From Bacteroidota bacterium (lineage in GTDB: Bacteria; Bacteroidota; Bacteroidia; UKL13-3): 64,000 nt of DNA. The notes beneath the pieces are model-generated. The model ran no database searches and was not told the origin of the DNA. It saw only the letters and a list, made by a program, of their open reading frames with translations. This document shows positions 35,632-44,914 of the stretch, in pieces. Position 1 is the stretch's first letter. Each line of letters starts with the position of its first letter. The stretch is taken from assembly GCA_040388375.1 (NCBI GenBank), contig JAZKBU010000004.1, positions 372,001-436,000 on the forward strand. The letters run 5' to 3'. The translations under genes and the position numbers were made by a program.

Positions 35632-35985
35632 TCATATACTCAAAGTCACACTGGCATTGCCACCATCAAATTTACCTGCTGGGTTGTATTTGGTAATTTT
35701 AACCGTAATGTTGGCTAAATGATTGTAGTCAGTTTTTAGCTGTGTAATAATATCGGCTGCCACTGTTTCAATAAAATCCCTGGGTTGTTCCATTTCTTTT
35801 TTTACTATGGCAAATACCTTTTCGTAATTCAATACATCTTCAAGCGTTTCAAAGCTTTTGTTGTTGTTTACGTTTTCACTCAAAGTAACATCTATCCTGA
35901 ATTTACCGCCATTTACCTTTTCATAGTCATATAATCCGTGGTAGGCAAAAAATTCAAGGTTCTCTAAACAGGTTTCTACTTTCAT
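35632..35985 (-). CDS. folB: Dihydroneopterin aldolase
   Basis: Converts dihydroneopterin to hydroxymethyl-dihydropterin in folate synthesis. I start at ATG 35985 (MKVETCLENLEFFAYHGLYDYEK), giving 117 residues, the family size; the frame open to 36144 has no homology upstream. Landmarks are FFAYHGLYDYEK with its conserved Glu/Tyr, VLNYEKVFAIVKKEM, FIETVAADI and a final VKITKYNPAGKF with the catalytic Lys. It is convergent with the P-type ATPase and divergent from the acyl-CoA dehydrogenase. Confidence 0.92.
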   Translation of the reverse strand: MKVETCLENLEFFAYHGLYDYEKVNGGKFRIDVTLSENVNNNKSFETLEDVLNYEKVFAIVKKEMEQPRDFIETVAADIITQLKTDYNHLANITVKITKYNPAGKFDGGNASVTLSI

Positions 35986-36087
35986 GAGGTTATTAAATAA
36001 TGGAACAAAAAAACTATTTTCGCACCACAATAAAAAACCAGTCGCTTTTGCCAAAGCTACATGAGCAGCGGTTAAACAAATAAACAC

Positions 36088-37305
36088 ATGACAACAAACG
36101 CACAAGAATTCACAAAAGCCAACAAGCAAGATGTTTACAACCATCCAGATTATTATTTATTGGATGAATTATTGAGTGAAGAACATAAATTAATTCGTAG
36201 CGCAGTACGCGATTACGTAAAAAAAGAACTTTCACCCATTATAGAAGATGTGGCTCAAAAAGCAGTATTTCCTGTTCACATGGTTAAACAACTGGGAGAA
36301 TTAGGTTGCTATGCCCCTCAATTACCAATTGAATACGGTTGCGGAGGAATGGATTATATTACTTATGGTATTATGATGCAGGAATTAGAGCGTTGCGACT
36401 CAGGCGTACGTTCTACTGCTTCGGTACAAGGAAGTTTAGTAATGTATCCTATTTATAAATTTGGTAGCGAAGAGCAAAAGCATAAATATTTACCCAAATT
36501 AGCCAAAGGCGATTTATTGGGATGTTTTGGTTTAACAGAACCTAACCATGGTTCAGATCCGGGTGGAATGACTACCAATTTTAAACCTGCCGGTGATGGT
36601 AAACACGTTATTTTAAATGGCGCTAAAATGTGGATTTCCAATTCACCTTATGCTGATATAGCAGTAGTTTGGGCTAAAAACGAAAACGGAAAAATAAAAG
36701 GAATTATAGTAGAGCGTGGTATGGAAGGTTTTACCACTCCGGAAACGCATAACAAATGGAGCTTACGTGCGAGTGCTACCGGTGAGTTAGTGTTTAACGA
36801 TGTAAAAGTTCCTGTTGAAAATATTTTACCGGGTGTAGAGGGATTAAAAGGTCCATTGACTTGTTTAAACTCTGCACGATATGGTATTAGTTGGGGTGCA
36901 TTAGGGGCTGCTATGGATTGTTACGATACCGCATTGCGTTACAGCAAAGAGCGTATTCAGTTTGGTAAACCTATTGCTGGTTTCCAATTGCAACAAAAAA
37001 AGTTAGCTGAAATGATTACCGAAATTACCAAAGCACAGTTGTTAACCTGGCGCTTAGGTGTTTTAATGAACGAAGGCAGAGCTACTCCGGCACAAATAAG
37101 TATGGCTAAGCGTAACAATGTTGATTTGGCTTTAAATGTAGCCCGCAATGCCCGTCAAATGCTGGGTGGTATGGGTATTACAGGCGAGTACCCTATTATG
37201 CGCCATATGATGAATTTAGAATCGGTAGTAACTTACGAAGGAACACACGATATACATTTATTAATTACAGGACTAGATGTTACAGGTGAAAATGCTTTCG
37301 CATAA
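36088..37305 (+). CDS. gcdH: Acyl-CoA dehydrogenase, probably glutaryl-CoA dehydrogenase
   Basis: A 405-residue FAD enzyme. The pattern fits glutaryl-CoA dehydrogenase, which oxidises and decarboxylates glutaryl-CoA to crotonyl-CoA in lysine and aromatic catabolism. Seen: RSTASVQGSLVMYPIYKFGSEEQK (in part), GLTEPNHGSDPGGM, WISNSPYADIAVVWAK, and the catalytic Glu in VVTYEGTHDIHLLITG. SWGALGAAMDCY and RQMLGGMGITGEYP support the subgroup. It is a single gene ending in a terminator. The substrate is inferred from motifs only. Confidence 0.85.
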   Translation: MTTNAQEFTKANKQDVYNHPDYYLLDELLSEEHKLIRSAVRDYVKKELSPIIEDVAQKAVFPVHMVKQLGELGCYAPQLPIEYGCGGMDYITYGIMMQELERCDSGVRSTASVQGSLVMYPIYKFGSEEQKHKYLPKLAKGDLLGCFGLTEPNHGSDPGGMTTNFKPAGDGKHVILNGAKMWISNSPYADIAVVWAKNENGKIKGIIVERGMEGFTTPETHNKWSLRASATGELVFNDVKVPVENILPGVEGLKGPLTCLNSARYGISWGALGAAMDCYDTALRYSKERIQFGKPIAGFQLQQKKLAEMITEITKAQLLTWRLGVLMNEGRATPAQISMAKRNNVDLALNVARNARQMLGGMGITGEYPIMRHMMNLESVVTYEGTHDIHLLITGLDVTGENAFA

Positions 37306-37329
37306 TTAACCTAATATGATTATATGAAT

Positions 37330-37366
37330 AAAAAATCCCATCTAAGTATTTAGGTGGGATTTTTTT
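37330..37366 (+). terminator. Terminator after gcdH
   Basis: Stem AAAAATCCCATCTAA / TTAGGTGGGATTTTT (one G-U pair) with a 4-nt loop and T run. Confidence 0.9.
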
Positions 37367-37417
37367 ATGCTGAATTTTTACTCTTTCAAAACCCGATTAA
37401 ATAGTAATTTTGTTATG

Positions 37418-38197
37418 ATGAAAAAAGTTGGAATTGTTTTATCAGGTGGAGGAGCCCGTGGTTTTGGACACTTGGGTGTTTTAAAAGCATTAGAAGAAAT
37501 TGATATTACTCCTTCCATTATGGCCGGTAGTAGTGCCGGAGCCATTGTAGCTGCTTTTTATTCAGCAGGATATGAGCCGGAGGAAATAATGGAAATAGCC
37601 CGCAAAGGGAACTTTTTCAGTATGTCAAACTTAATGCTGCGTAAAGCCTCGGGTTTGTTTGCCATGAAGTCGTTTGAACAAATTTATTTAAAGTGTTTTC
37701 CCAAAGATTTAATAGAAGCATTACCCATACCCGTTTGTATAGCCGCAACTGATATGATAAAGGCAAAAACCAAATATTTTACAGAAGGCAGTTTAGCTAA
37801 AGCATTGATGGCTTCTTCTTGTTTACCTTTGGTTTTTGAACCTATACACTATAACGATGGCATATATTTAGACGGTGGAATTTTAAATAACCTGCCAGTG
37901 GAAGCCTTAGTTGGTAAATGCGATTTTATTATTGGTGTACATGTAAATGAAATGAGCCCTAAGCTGGCAGACTTTAAACTAAAAGACATGTTGGATAGAA
38001 CTTTTCATTTAACGATGAGTAAAACGGTTTACGATAAAGCAAGCCAATGCGATTTGTTTATTGATCCACCAAATATGAGCCGGTTTGGTATGTTTGAAGT
38101 ACAAAAAGCAGAAGAAATATTTTTATATTGTTACCATTACACCAAAGAGTTGCTCAATCAAAAGGAAGTATTTGATTGCATAGAAGATTTGGTGTAA
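37418..38197 (+). CDS. Patatin-like phospholipase
   Basis: A roughly 260-residue cytoplasmic patatin/RssA-type lipid acyl hydrolase. The oxyanion loop GGGARGFGHLGVL is at the N-terminus, the nucleophile serine in AGSSAGAIVA (G-x-S-x-G), and the catalytic Asp in YLDGGILNNLP. The frame is open back to 37367, but that start lies in the preceding terminator. ATG 37415 or 37418 directly precedes KKVGIVLSGGG and is preferred. TAATTTTG at 37405-37412 lies so close that the mRNA may be leaderless. Confidence 0.88.
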   Translation: MKKVGIVLSGGGARGFGHLGVLKALEEIDITPSIMAGSSAGAIVAAFYSAGYEPEEIMEIARKGNFFSMSNLMLRKASGLFAMKSFEQIYLKCFPKDLIEALPIPVCIAATDMIKAKTKYFTEGSLAKALMASSCLPLVFEPIHYNDGIYLDGGILNNLPVEALVGKCDFIIGVHVNEMSPKLADFKLKDMLDRTFHLTMSKTVYDKASQCDLFIDPPNMSRFGMFEVQKAEEIFLYCYHYTKELLNQKEVFDCIEDLV

Positions 38198-38213
38198 ATA
38201 ACCCTTACAGAAA

Positions 38214-39803
38214 TTAACAGAAAGCAAAAGTATCACCATCAAATAATCCTTTATCGCTTAGTTTTAAATGTGGAATAACCAGTAACGCCATAAACGATAA
38301 ACTCATAAAAGGAGCTTGTAAGGTGGAACCCAGTGTTTGTTTGGTAAAAAGGTCTAGCTCCGTATAATTTTTTGAAACAAGCCAAGCATCTTGGTCACTC
38401 ATTAAACCCGCAACAGGCAAAGGCAATACTTTTTTAACAGTATCGTTAACCACACTTAACCCACCTGTATGTTCAATTATCAAATTAACAGCATTACATA
38501 TACTTTCATCATCAACTCCTACTACAATAATATTATGACTATCGTGTGCTACAGAACTGGCTATAGCGCCTTGTTTTAAACCAAAGTTTTTTACATAAGA
38601 CAAAGCAATAGGTGCTTCCGCATATCTATTGATAACAGCTATTTTTAAGATGTCATTTTCCTTGCTTAATGCTTCTTGTGGAACGACTAGTTTATTAGTG
38701 ATTAACTGCCCATCTATACATTCAATAACCAATTCAGTTTCTTTGGGCGTATGAGTAAAATCAATAGGTTTTTTAGGCGTACATTTAAATTGATTGATAG
38801 GTTCAATATGGACAGGTTTAATAAAAGATTGCCCATTGTCAGCTACCAATTGCCCTTTAATATAGGTTTGGTCAATATGGAATTGAGTTAAATCACGGGT
38901 AATAATAAAATCAGCCCAATCGCCCACTTTTAAAGTACCTGTATCCAGTTTGTAATGTTCAACAGGATTGATGCACGCAACACGTAATACTTTAAACAAA
39001 TCATGTCCTTTGGCAATGGCTCTTGCTACCAATTGATTAATATGTCCTAGTTCTAATGCATCGGCATGTTTATCATCGCTACAAAACATCAGCATTTCAG
39101 CATGTTTATCCATTAATGGAATAAGCGCTTCAAAGTTTTTAGCGGCACTTCCTTCCCTGATAATTATTTTCATGCCATGTTCAATTTTAAACAAAGCTTC
39201 ATCGTAAGTAAAACATTCATGGTCCGTACTTATTCCCGCATTAATATATTGTTTGGCTGTATCACCCGTTAATCCGGGAGCATGGCCATCAATAGGTTTC
39301 TGGTATTGCTGAGCAGCTTTAATTTTAGCCATTACTTCCGCATCGTTATGCAAGACCCCCGGAAAATTCATCATTTCAGATAAATAACGAATTTCAGGTC
39401 TGGCTAAAAGTTGCGTTACTTCATTTACATCTAACCGAGCACCAGCCGTTTCAAAAGCAGTAGCCGGCACACAACTTGGAGCCCCAAAATAAAAGTAAAA
39501 CGGTACTTGTTTGGCATTGTCAATCATAAACTCTACTCCCGTTAAGCCTAACACATTGGCTATTTCGTGAGGGTCGCTAACTGTACCTACAGTGCCATGT
39601 GAAACCGCCATACGGGCAAATTCACTTGGTACCAATAAACTACTTTCTATATGTACATGCGCATCAATAAACCCGGGTAAAATATACGTATCAAGTTGCT
39701 CGTTAATGGCTGTAATACCAGTAATTTTCCCTTCATCAACAGTTATTAATGCAGCATATATTTGTTGATTGCCTATATCAATAAGGTTAGATTTTATTTG
39801 CAT
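38214..39803 (-). CDS. ade: Adenine deaminase
   Basis: Converts adenine to hypoxanthine and ammonia in purine salvage. A 529-residue two-domain amidohydrolase. The metal-binding motif is [15 protein letters not shown] (about 42-56), followed by [39 protein letters not shown] and [12 protein letters not shown], all Ade signatures. The C-terminal domain has [16 protein letters not shown]. It differs from the adenosine-deaminase-like type. It runs leftwards, separated from ndk by the latter's terminator. Confidence 0.95.
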   Translation of the reverse strand: MQIKSNLIDIGNQQIYAALITVDEGKITGITAINEQLDTYILPGFIDAHVHIESSLLVPSEFARMAVSHGTVGTVSDPHEIANVLGLTGVEFMIDNAKQVPFYFYFGAPSCVPATAFETAGARLDVNEVTQLLARPEIRYLSEMMNFPGVLHNDAEVMAKIKAAQQYQKPIDGHAPGLTGDTAKQYINAGISTDHECFTYDEALFKIEHGMKIIIREGSAAKNFEALIPLMDKHAEMLMFCSDDKHADALELGHINQLVARAIAKGHDLFKVLRVACINPVEHYKLDTGTLKVGDWADFIITRDLTQFHIDQTYIKGQLVADNGQSFIKPVHIEPINQFKCTPKKPIDFTHTPKETELVIECIDGQLITNKLVVPQEALSKENDILKIAVINRYAEAPIALSYVKNFGLKQGAIASSVAHDSHNIIVVGVDDESICNAVNLIIEHTGGLSVVNDTVKKVLPLPVAGLMSDQDAWLVSKNYTELDLFTKQTLGSTLQAPFMSLSFMALLVIPHLKLSDKGLFDGDTFAFC

Positions 39804-39860
39804 GTAGCCAATTTAGTTTGAGAAGGCAAATTAACTTATTACGGGTAAAGTTAGGGCAAT

Positions 39861-39892
39861 AAAAAACCCATTTAGTGTTTTACTAAATGGGC
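39861..39892 (-). terminator. Terminator after ndk
   Basis: Stem CCCATTTAGT / ACTAAATGGG with loop GTTT. On the leftward strand it is followed by a T run, 24 bp after the ndk stop. Confidence 0.88.
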
Positions 39893-39915
39893 TCCTTTAT
39901 GATTATTTTTTTGAA

Positions 39916-40332
39916 TTAGAATCTTTCAAAGTTAGAGAAGAAGAAAGAAGCTTCACCGGCTGCATTCTCATCGCTATCGCTACCATGTACCGCATTCGCT
40001 TCAATTGAATCAGCGTATAAGTTACGAATTGTTCCAACGTCAGCTTTTTTAGGATCAGTTGCACCGATTAAAGTTCTGAAATCAGCTACAGCATTTTCTT
40101 TTTGTAACACGGCTGCTACAATAGGACCACTGGTCATAAAGCCAACTAAATCCTTAAAGAAAGGGCGCTCACGGTGAATACCGTAAAACTCACCAGCCGT
40201 TTTTTCAGTTAAGTGAATATATTTCATAGCTACAATTTTGTAACCAGCTGAAGTAATATGATCTAAAATTTTACCGATATTGCCATTTGCTACTGCATCA
40301 GGCTTAATCATTGTGAATGTTATATTGCTCAT
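39916..40332 (-). CDS. ndk: Nucleoside diphosphate kinase
   Basis: Transfers the terminal phosphate between NTPs and NDPs. 138 residues from ATG 40332 ([20 protein letters not shown]), the family length; an earlier ATG at 40389 adds an unrelated leader. The phosphate-accepting histidine is in [12 protein letters not shown] (about His116). [12 protein letters not shown] corresponds to [12 protein letters not shown] here, the nucleotide-binding region. It is flanked by its own terminator and that of ahcY. Confidence 0.96.
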   Translation of the reverse strand: MSNITFTMIKPDAVANGNIGKILDHITSAGYKIVAMKYIHLTEKTAGEFYGIHRERPFFKDLVGFMTSGPIVAAVLQKENAVADFRTLIGATDPKKADVGTIRNLYADSIEANAVHGSDSDENAAGEASFFFSNFERF

Positions 40333-40463
40333 TGTATTTTCTTTAAATTTTTGCGCTGCAAAGGTATTTATAATACCCTTTACGAACAAGCTAATTCACA
40401 CTTATAATGGTATTATTTTATAAATAATTATCATAAATATAATGTTAGAGATTTTGACAGGCA

Positions 40464-40499
40464 TAAAAAAACCCTGAAAAAATTAATTTTCAGGGTTTA
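40464..40499 (-). terminator. Terminator after ahcY
   Basis: Stem AAACCCTGAAAA / TTTTCAGGGTTT with loop AATTAA. It is followed on the leftward strand by a T run. Confidence 0.88.
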
Positions 40500-40519
40500 G
40501 AATTATATTTAATGGTTAA

Positions 40520-41833
40520 TTAGTATCTGTACATTTCAGCTTTGAAAGGACCTTCTACTTTTACACCAATATACTCAGCTTGTTTAGCATCTAACTTAGT
40601 TAATTTAGCACCAATATGCTCTAAATGTAAGAATGCAACTTTTTCATCTAAGTGTTTAGGTAATACGTAAACTTTGTTTTCGTATTTATCACTGTGGTTC
40701 CATAATTCAATTTGAGCCAAAGTTTGGTTTGAGAATGAATTACTCATTACAAAACTTGGATGACCCATAGCACAACCTAAGTTAACTAAACGACCTTCAG
40801 CTAATATAATAATTTCGTTACCGTTTACATTATAAATATCAACTTGTGGTTTAATAGTATCTTTAGTTTTACCAAAATTACCGTTTAACCAAGCCATGTC
40901 TATTTCATTGTCAAAGTGACCAATGTTACAAACGATAGATTTATCGCGCATAGCTTTGAAATGACGGTCAGTAATAATATTTACGTTACCGGTAGCAGTA
41001 ACAAAAATATTAGCACGGCCACAAGCTTCTTCCATAGTTACTACTTCAAAACCATCCATTGCAGCTTGTAAAGCACAAATAGGATCGATTTCAGTAACCA
41101 ATACTCTTGCACCAGCACCACGTAATGACTCAGCAGAACCTTTTCCTACATCACCGTAACCAGCAACAACAGCGACTTTACCAGCCATCATAATATCAGT
41201 TGCTCTACGAATAGCATCAACCAATGATTCTTTACAACCGTATTTGTTATCAAATTTAGATTTAGTAACCGAATCGTTAACGTTGATAGCAGGCATTACT
41301 AAAGTACCTTTTTTCATACGTTCGTATAAACGGTGAACACCGGTAGTAGTTTCTTCTGATAAACCTTTGATATCTTTAGTTAACTCAGGGAAACGGTCAA
41401 AAACCATATTGGTTAAATCCCCACCGTCATCTAAAATCATGTTCAATGCTTTACCGCCTTCAAAAGCACGTAAAGTTTGCTCAATACACCAGTCAAACTC
41501 TTCCTCATTTTGACCTTTCCAAGCGTAAACAGGGATACCGGCAGCAGCAATAGCAGCAGCAGCATGATCTTGAGTTGAGAAAATATTACATGAACTCCAA
41601 GTTACCTCAGCACCTAAAACTTTAAGTGTTTCAATTAACACGGCAGTTTGAATAGTCATGTGTAAGCAACCAGCAATACGAGCACCTTTTAACGGTTGTT
41701 GAGGGCCATACTCTTTTCTAATTGACATTAAACCCGGCATTTCTGCTTCAGCTAATTTAATTTCTTTACGGCCCCACTCGGCTAAACTGATGTCCTTTAC
41801 TTTATAAGGAGCTACTGATTTTGTTTCTGACAT
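40520..41833 (-). CDS. ahcY: Adenosylhomocysteinase
   Basis: Hydrolyses S-adenosylhomocysteine to adenosine and homocysteine, clearing the product of methylation. 437 residues. Substrate-domain blocks are [16 protein letters not shown] and [20 protein letters not shown]. The NAD-binding loop is [20 protein letters not shown] (about 215-235). The C-terminal KMDKxxY-like NAD clamp reads [17 protein letters not shown]. Single gene with its own terminator. Its upstream region is shared with the bacilliredoxin gene. Confidence 0.97.
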   Translation of the reverse strand: MSETKSVAPYKVKDISLAEWGRKEIKLAEAEMPGLMSIRKEYGPQQPLKGARIAGCLHMTIQTAVLIETLKVLGAEVTWSSCNIFSTQDHAAAAIAAAGIPVYAWKGQNEEEFDWCIEQTLRAFEGGKALNMILDDGGDLTNMVFDRFPELTKDIKGLSEETTTGVHRLYERMKKGTLVMPAINVNDSVTKSKFDNKYGCKESLVDAIRRATDIMMAGKVAVVAGYGDVGKGSAESLRGAGARVLVTEIDPICALQAAMDGFEVVTMEEACGRANIFVTATGNVNIITDRHFKAMRDKSIVCNIGHFDNEIDMAWLNGNFGKTKDTIKPQVDIYNVNGNEIIILAEGRLVNLGCAMGHPSFVMSNSFSNQTLAQIELWNHSDKYENKVYVLPKHLDEKVAFLHLEHIGAKLTKLDAKQAEYIGVKVEGPFKAEMYRY

Positions 41834-41920
41834 ATTATTTTTTAATTTATAAGTATCTTATTTTGATGCAAAAATAGTATAAAATGACACTTATGAAAAT
41901 TTGATTTTAATTGTTTTACA

Positions 41921-41999
41921 AATTGTCATGTAAAATTCCTGCTTTTGAAATAACGGTATTACCGGATAAATTGTTTTAAAGTTAAATTAAATGACAATT
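41921..41999. repeat. Spaced inverted repeat in the ahcY/bacilliredoxin control region
   Basis: AATTGTCAT at 41921-41929 is mirrored exactly by ATGACAATT at 41991-41999. A smaller palindrome CGGTATTACCG lies between them at 41954-41964. Another AATGACA half occurs at 41883. It could be a regulator site for either divergent gene. On the ahcY side TATTTTTG (41876-41869) is a -7-like element. Confidence 0.35.
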
Positions 42000-42075
42000 A
42001 GACTTATTTAAACTATTTGGAAACAAAATTGTAAAATTGCAGTTATCTAATTATATAAATTTTAATAAAAATATT

Positions 42076-42495
42076 ATGCCATATCCAGAAATGTTAGTAG
42101 CCCCAATGCGTCAACAGTTAGTTGATGCGGGTTTCAAATCACTAATGACAGCCAGCGAAGTAGAAACCGCTATGAAAAATACAGAAGGAACCCAGTTAAT
42201 GGTTTTTAATTCAGTTTGTGGATGCGCTGCAGGAACTGCACGCCCGGGAGTGATGAAAGCCATTAAAGAGTCAAGTAAAGTACCCACTGAGTTATTGACG
42301 GTATTTGCGGGCCAGGAAGTAGAAGCAGTTGCTAAAGCCCGTGAGTTTATAGCACCTTACCCCCCTTCATCACCTTCAATTGGCTTATACAAAAATGGCG
42401 AGTTGGTTCATTTTGTGGAGCGCCACAATATTGAGGGCAGAAGTGCCGATATGATAGCAGAACATTTAAAAGCGGTGTTCGAAGAATATTGCTAA
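42076..42495 (+). CDS. Bacilliredoxin (BrxA/BrxB, YphP/YqiW family)
   Basis: A 139-residue thioredoxin-fold protein. The family signature CGC is in NSVCGCAAGTARPG. In Firmicutes these proteins remove bacillithiol from oxidised proteins; Bacteroidota homologues often accompany bacillithiol synthesis, but no bsh gene is in the window. PYPPSSPSIGLYKNGELVHFVERHNIEGR is a conserved C-terminal block (in part). I start at ATG 42076 (MPYPEMLVAPMRQ) rather than the TTG at 42037. Confidence 0.88.
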   Translation: MPYPEMLVAPMRQQLVDAGFKSLMTASEVETAMKNTEGTQLMVFNSVCGCAAGTARPGVMKAIKESSKVPTELLTVFAGQEVEAVAKAREFIAPYPPSSPSIGLYKNGELVHFVERHNIEGRSADMIAEHLKAVFEEYC

Positions 42496-42522
42496 TAGTA
42501 TATTTAACCAAATATTAATAGG

Positions 42523-42558
42523 AAAAGTCTGACAGCTTCAAGTTTGTCAGACTTTTTT
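42523..42558 (+). terminator. Terminator after the bacilliredoxin gene
   Basis: Stem AAAAGTCTGACA / TGTCAGACTTTT followed by a T run, about 30 bp after the stop codon. Confidence 0.9.
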
Positions 42559-42628
42559 ATTTAATAGCCTTGCCTAAAACATATATGCTTAGAGCCAGCG
42601 TAAAATTTAGCTATTAAAAAAATAAACC

Positions 42629-42658
42629 TTGCTCAATAAATGTTTCAAATTATATTTG
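42629..42658 (+). promoter_or_regulatory. Candidate promoter of the cobalamin uptake operon
   Basis: TTG at 42629-42631 and a perfect TATATTTG at 42651-42658, 19 bp apart. Transcription would start near 42664, just ahead of the riboswitch. Confidence 0.6.
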
Positions 42659-42689
42659 CGCTGCATTTTGGTTTTGAGAATAATAACGT

Positions 42690-42865
42690 AGTTTATTTAA
42701 AAAATTAAAAGGGAATTAGGTGAAAAACCTAAACAGTACCCGCTGCTGTGAGTATCTCAATTTTAGTAAATACTAAAATTAATTTTTGTTTCCACTCTTT
42801 GTCACTATCGTAACGATGGGAAGACTGAATAAAAATGATACGAGTCAGAAGACCTGCCATATGCA
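42690..42865 (+). promoter_or_regulatory. Cobalamin (B12) riboswitch
   Basis: Conserved aptamer pieces occur in order: GGGAATTAGGTGAAAAACCT (42711-42730), AACAGTACCCGCTGCTGTGA, CCACT at about 42792, GGGAAGA near 42818, and the B12-box-like GAGTCAGAAGACCTGCC at 42842-42858. These match AdoCbl/MeCbl riboswitches, including the GGTGAAA...CCCGCTGCTGTGA core common in Bacteroidota. A leader of about 165 nt continues to the TonB receptor ATG at 43028. I see no clear T-tailed terminator in that leader, so control may be at translation. Binding cobalamin should switch off the uptake genes. Confidence 0.92.
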
Positions 42866-43027
42866 AAAAAATATTGTAGCTTTCGGGAATAAAAGCGTGC
42901 AGTGGTTTCGACTCAATAATACTTTTAAAAAGTTTTATCATCGGTATCATTACTCAACTTAGTTTGAAAAGACTGGTTCTTTCATACTAATTGATTTCCC
43001 GGCTACACCTATTTTAATTTTTTTGAA

Positions 43028-44899
43028 ATGAAAAAATATTGTTGTGTAGTTGTAGGTATTTTATTGACTAATTTGGCTTGGGGCCAAACTAGCCAAACAG
43101 ACTCTGCGCACCAGTTAAACCAAGTTTTTATTAAAGGGTTACGTGCCACAAACCTGAATAGTGCCAGTGTTATTCAAACACTATCCACCACCGATTTATT
43201 AAGCAGGCAAGGCAGTACAATGGCCGAAGTATTGCAGGAAAACACCCCCATATTTATTAGGAACTATGGCTCCGGAGGTTTAGCTACCGCCAGTTTCAGG
43301 GGCAGTAATGCCTACCATACACCGGTAATCTGGAATGGAATCAATATCCAGAATCCAATGAATGGACAAATCGATTTCAGTTCTATTCCTGTTTTTTTAA
43401 GCGATGAAATTAGCTTGCAGTATGGAGGAAACGGAGGCGTATGGGGCAGTGGAGCTATGGCTGGCTTGCTTTTTATTAATAGTGCCGTAAGTACCAATAA
43501 AAAGTTAAAAGTAGAGCTATTGGCCAGTGCGTTCGACTATGGTGTATTTCAGCAGGGAGCCAAAGTTAGCTTTAACTATAAAAAACTATTTTCAAGCACA
43601 AAGGCCTTTTTAAATACAGGCGATAACAGCTTTATGTATCGATACAGGGGGCAGGATTTCTATCAAAAGAATGCCCATTTAAACGACAAAGGATTTCAAC
43701 AGGTATTGGCTTATCAGGCCAACGCAAAAAATACCATAACTGGATTGTTTTGGTACAATGAAAGCGACAAGCAAATTGCCCCTAGTTTAAATGCCGCATT
43801 TAATAATGCCAATCAAAAGGATAAAAATGCAAGAGCCGCTATTACTTGGAATAATAAAACAACTAAGCATAGCAATGAGGTAAAACTGGCTTATTACTAC
43901 GATGAAATATTTTACAGCAGCTATGATATACCTCAATCATTAAGCAAAAGCAATACATTTAATTTAACAGGAGAGCATCAAATAACATTCAATAGCCAAA
44001 ACAGTATTCATTTTGGTATTAATAATTGGCTTGCTTTTGCCAATGTAGATGGTTACGACCAGCAGGTAAACCAGAACAGGTTGGCCGGATTTGCCTATTA
44101 TAAATCAGGCATTAAAAAAATAAAAATGCAGCAACAATTTGGCTTAAGAAGCGAGTTGGTAAATGAAAAATTTATCCCTTTGATGCCAAGTTATTATATG
44201 CAGCTACCCCTTGTAAAAAATATATTATTTAAAATAAACATAGCCCGCACCTATCGCTTACCAACGTTTAACGATTTATACTGGAAAAACGGAGGCAATA
44301 TAAATTTACAACCGGAACAAGGCTGGAGCAGCGATTGTGCTTTTTCATACCTAAAGAATAAGGACAAATGGAACTATGATATAACCCTATCGGTTTTTTA
44401 CAGAAACACCGAAAACTATATTCAATGGATTCCTATCAATGCAGCCATTTTCTCTCCTATTAATATTGGCAATGTAAATGCCAGAGGAATTGAATTCATA
44501 GCAAAGTCAACTGTTCAAACTTCAGAGAAATCAAGTATTAAGGGCAGTTACTTAGGTAGCTTTTTGCAAGCAGTTGACCAAAACAGTGACTTGCAATTAA
44601 TATTTACACCCAGGATAAAGCATGTATTTAATATTTTGTTCCTGTACAAAAGCTTAACCTTAAAATACAACCACATTTATAACGGGGTTAGCTTTACAAA
44701 ATCAGACCACAGTGAGTGGAACGATGATTTTGACATAGGCAACTTTGTTGTTTCAAAAAGCTTTGCGCTTAATCAACAAAACAAACTCAATTTACAGGTA
44801 GCAGTGAACAATGTATGGGATAAAAGTTATTTGGTTATGCCAGACAGACCTATGCCTTTACGTAACTACCAATTTACAATTCAATATACTTTAAATTAA
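43028..44899 (+). CDS. btuB: BtuB-like TonB-dependent receptor for cobalamin
   Basis: A 623-residue outer-membrane transporter. A signal peptide (about 1-19, NLAWGQ) precedes a TonB-box region and plug domain: MAEVLQENTPIFIRNYGSGG, TASFRGSNAYHTPVIWNGI and GSGAMAGLLFINSA. The remainder is a beta-barrel ending NYQFTIQYTLN with the terminal-strand aromatic pattern. The riboswitch directly upstream identifies cobalamin or a precursor as substrate. It is the first gene of the operon and is followed after 15 bp by the DUF4465-type protein. Inner-membrane BtuCDF genes are not in the window. Confidence 0.88.
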   Translation: MKKYCCVVVGILLTNLAWGQTSQTDSAHQLNQVFIKGLRATNLNSASVIQTLSTTDLLSRQGSTMAEVLQENTPIFIRNYGSGGLATASFRGSNAYHTPVIWNGINIQNPMNGQIDFSSIPVFLSDEISLQYGGNGGVWGSGAMAGLLFINSAVSTNKKLKVELLASAFDYGVFQQGAKVSFNYKKLFSSTKAFLNTGDNSFMYRYRGQDFYQKNAHLNDKGFQQVLAYQANAKNTITGLFWYNESDKQIAPSLNAAFNNANQKDKNARAAITWNNKTTKHSNEVKLAYYYDEIFYSSYDIPQSLSKSNTFNLTGEHQITFNSQNSIHFGINNWLAFANVDGYDQQVNQNRLAGFAYYKSGIKKIKMQQQFGLRSELVNEKFIPLMPSYYMQLPLVKNILFKINIARTYRLPTFNDLYWKNGGNINLQPEQGWSSDCAFSYLKNKDKWNYDITLSVFYRNTENYIQWIPINAAIFSPINIGNVNARGIEFIAKSTVQTSEKSSIKGSYLGSFLQAVDQNSDLQLIFTPRIKHVFNILFLYKSLTLKYNHIYNGVSFTKSDHSEWNDDFDIGNFVVSKSFALNQQNKLNLQVAVNNVWDKSYLVMPDRPMPLRNYQFTIQYTLN

Positions 44900-44914
44900 A
44901 ACTAAATATATAAA

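Noticed and set aside
37367-37417. Upstream start for the patatin gene
   Set aside because: That ATG lies at the end of the gcdH terminator. The family N-terminus begins at 37415 or 37418.
42729-42950. 73-codon frame on the minus strand
   Set aside because: It lies across the cobalamin riboswitch and its leader, which explain the conserved sequence.
42862-43027. Second riboswitch or terminator in the btuB leader
   Set aside because: I could find no T-tailed stem or a second conserved aptamer; the stretch is probably the expression platform and leader.
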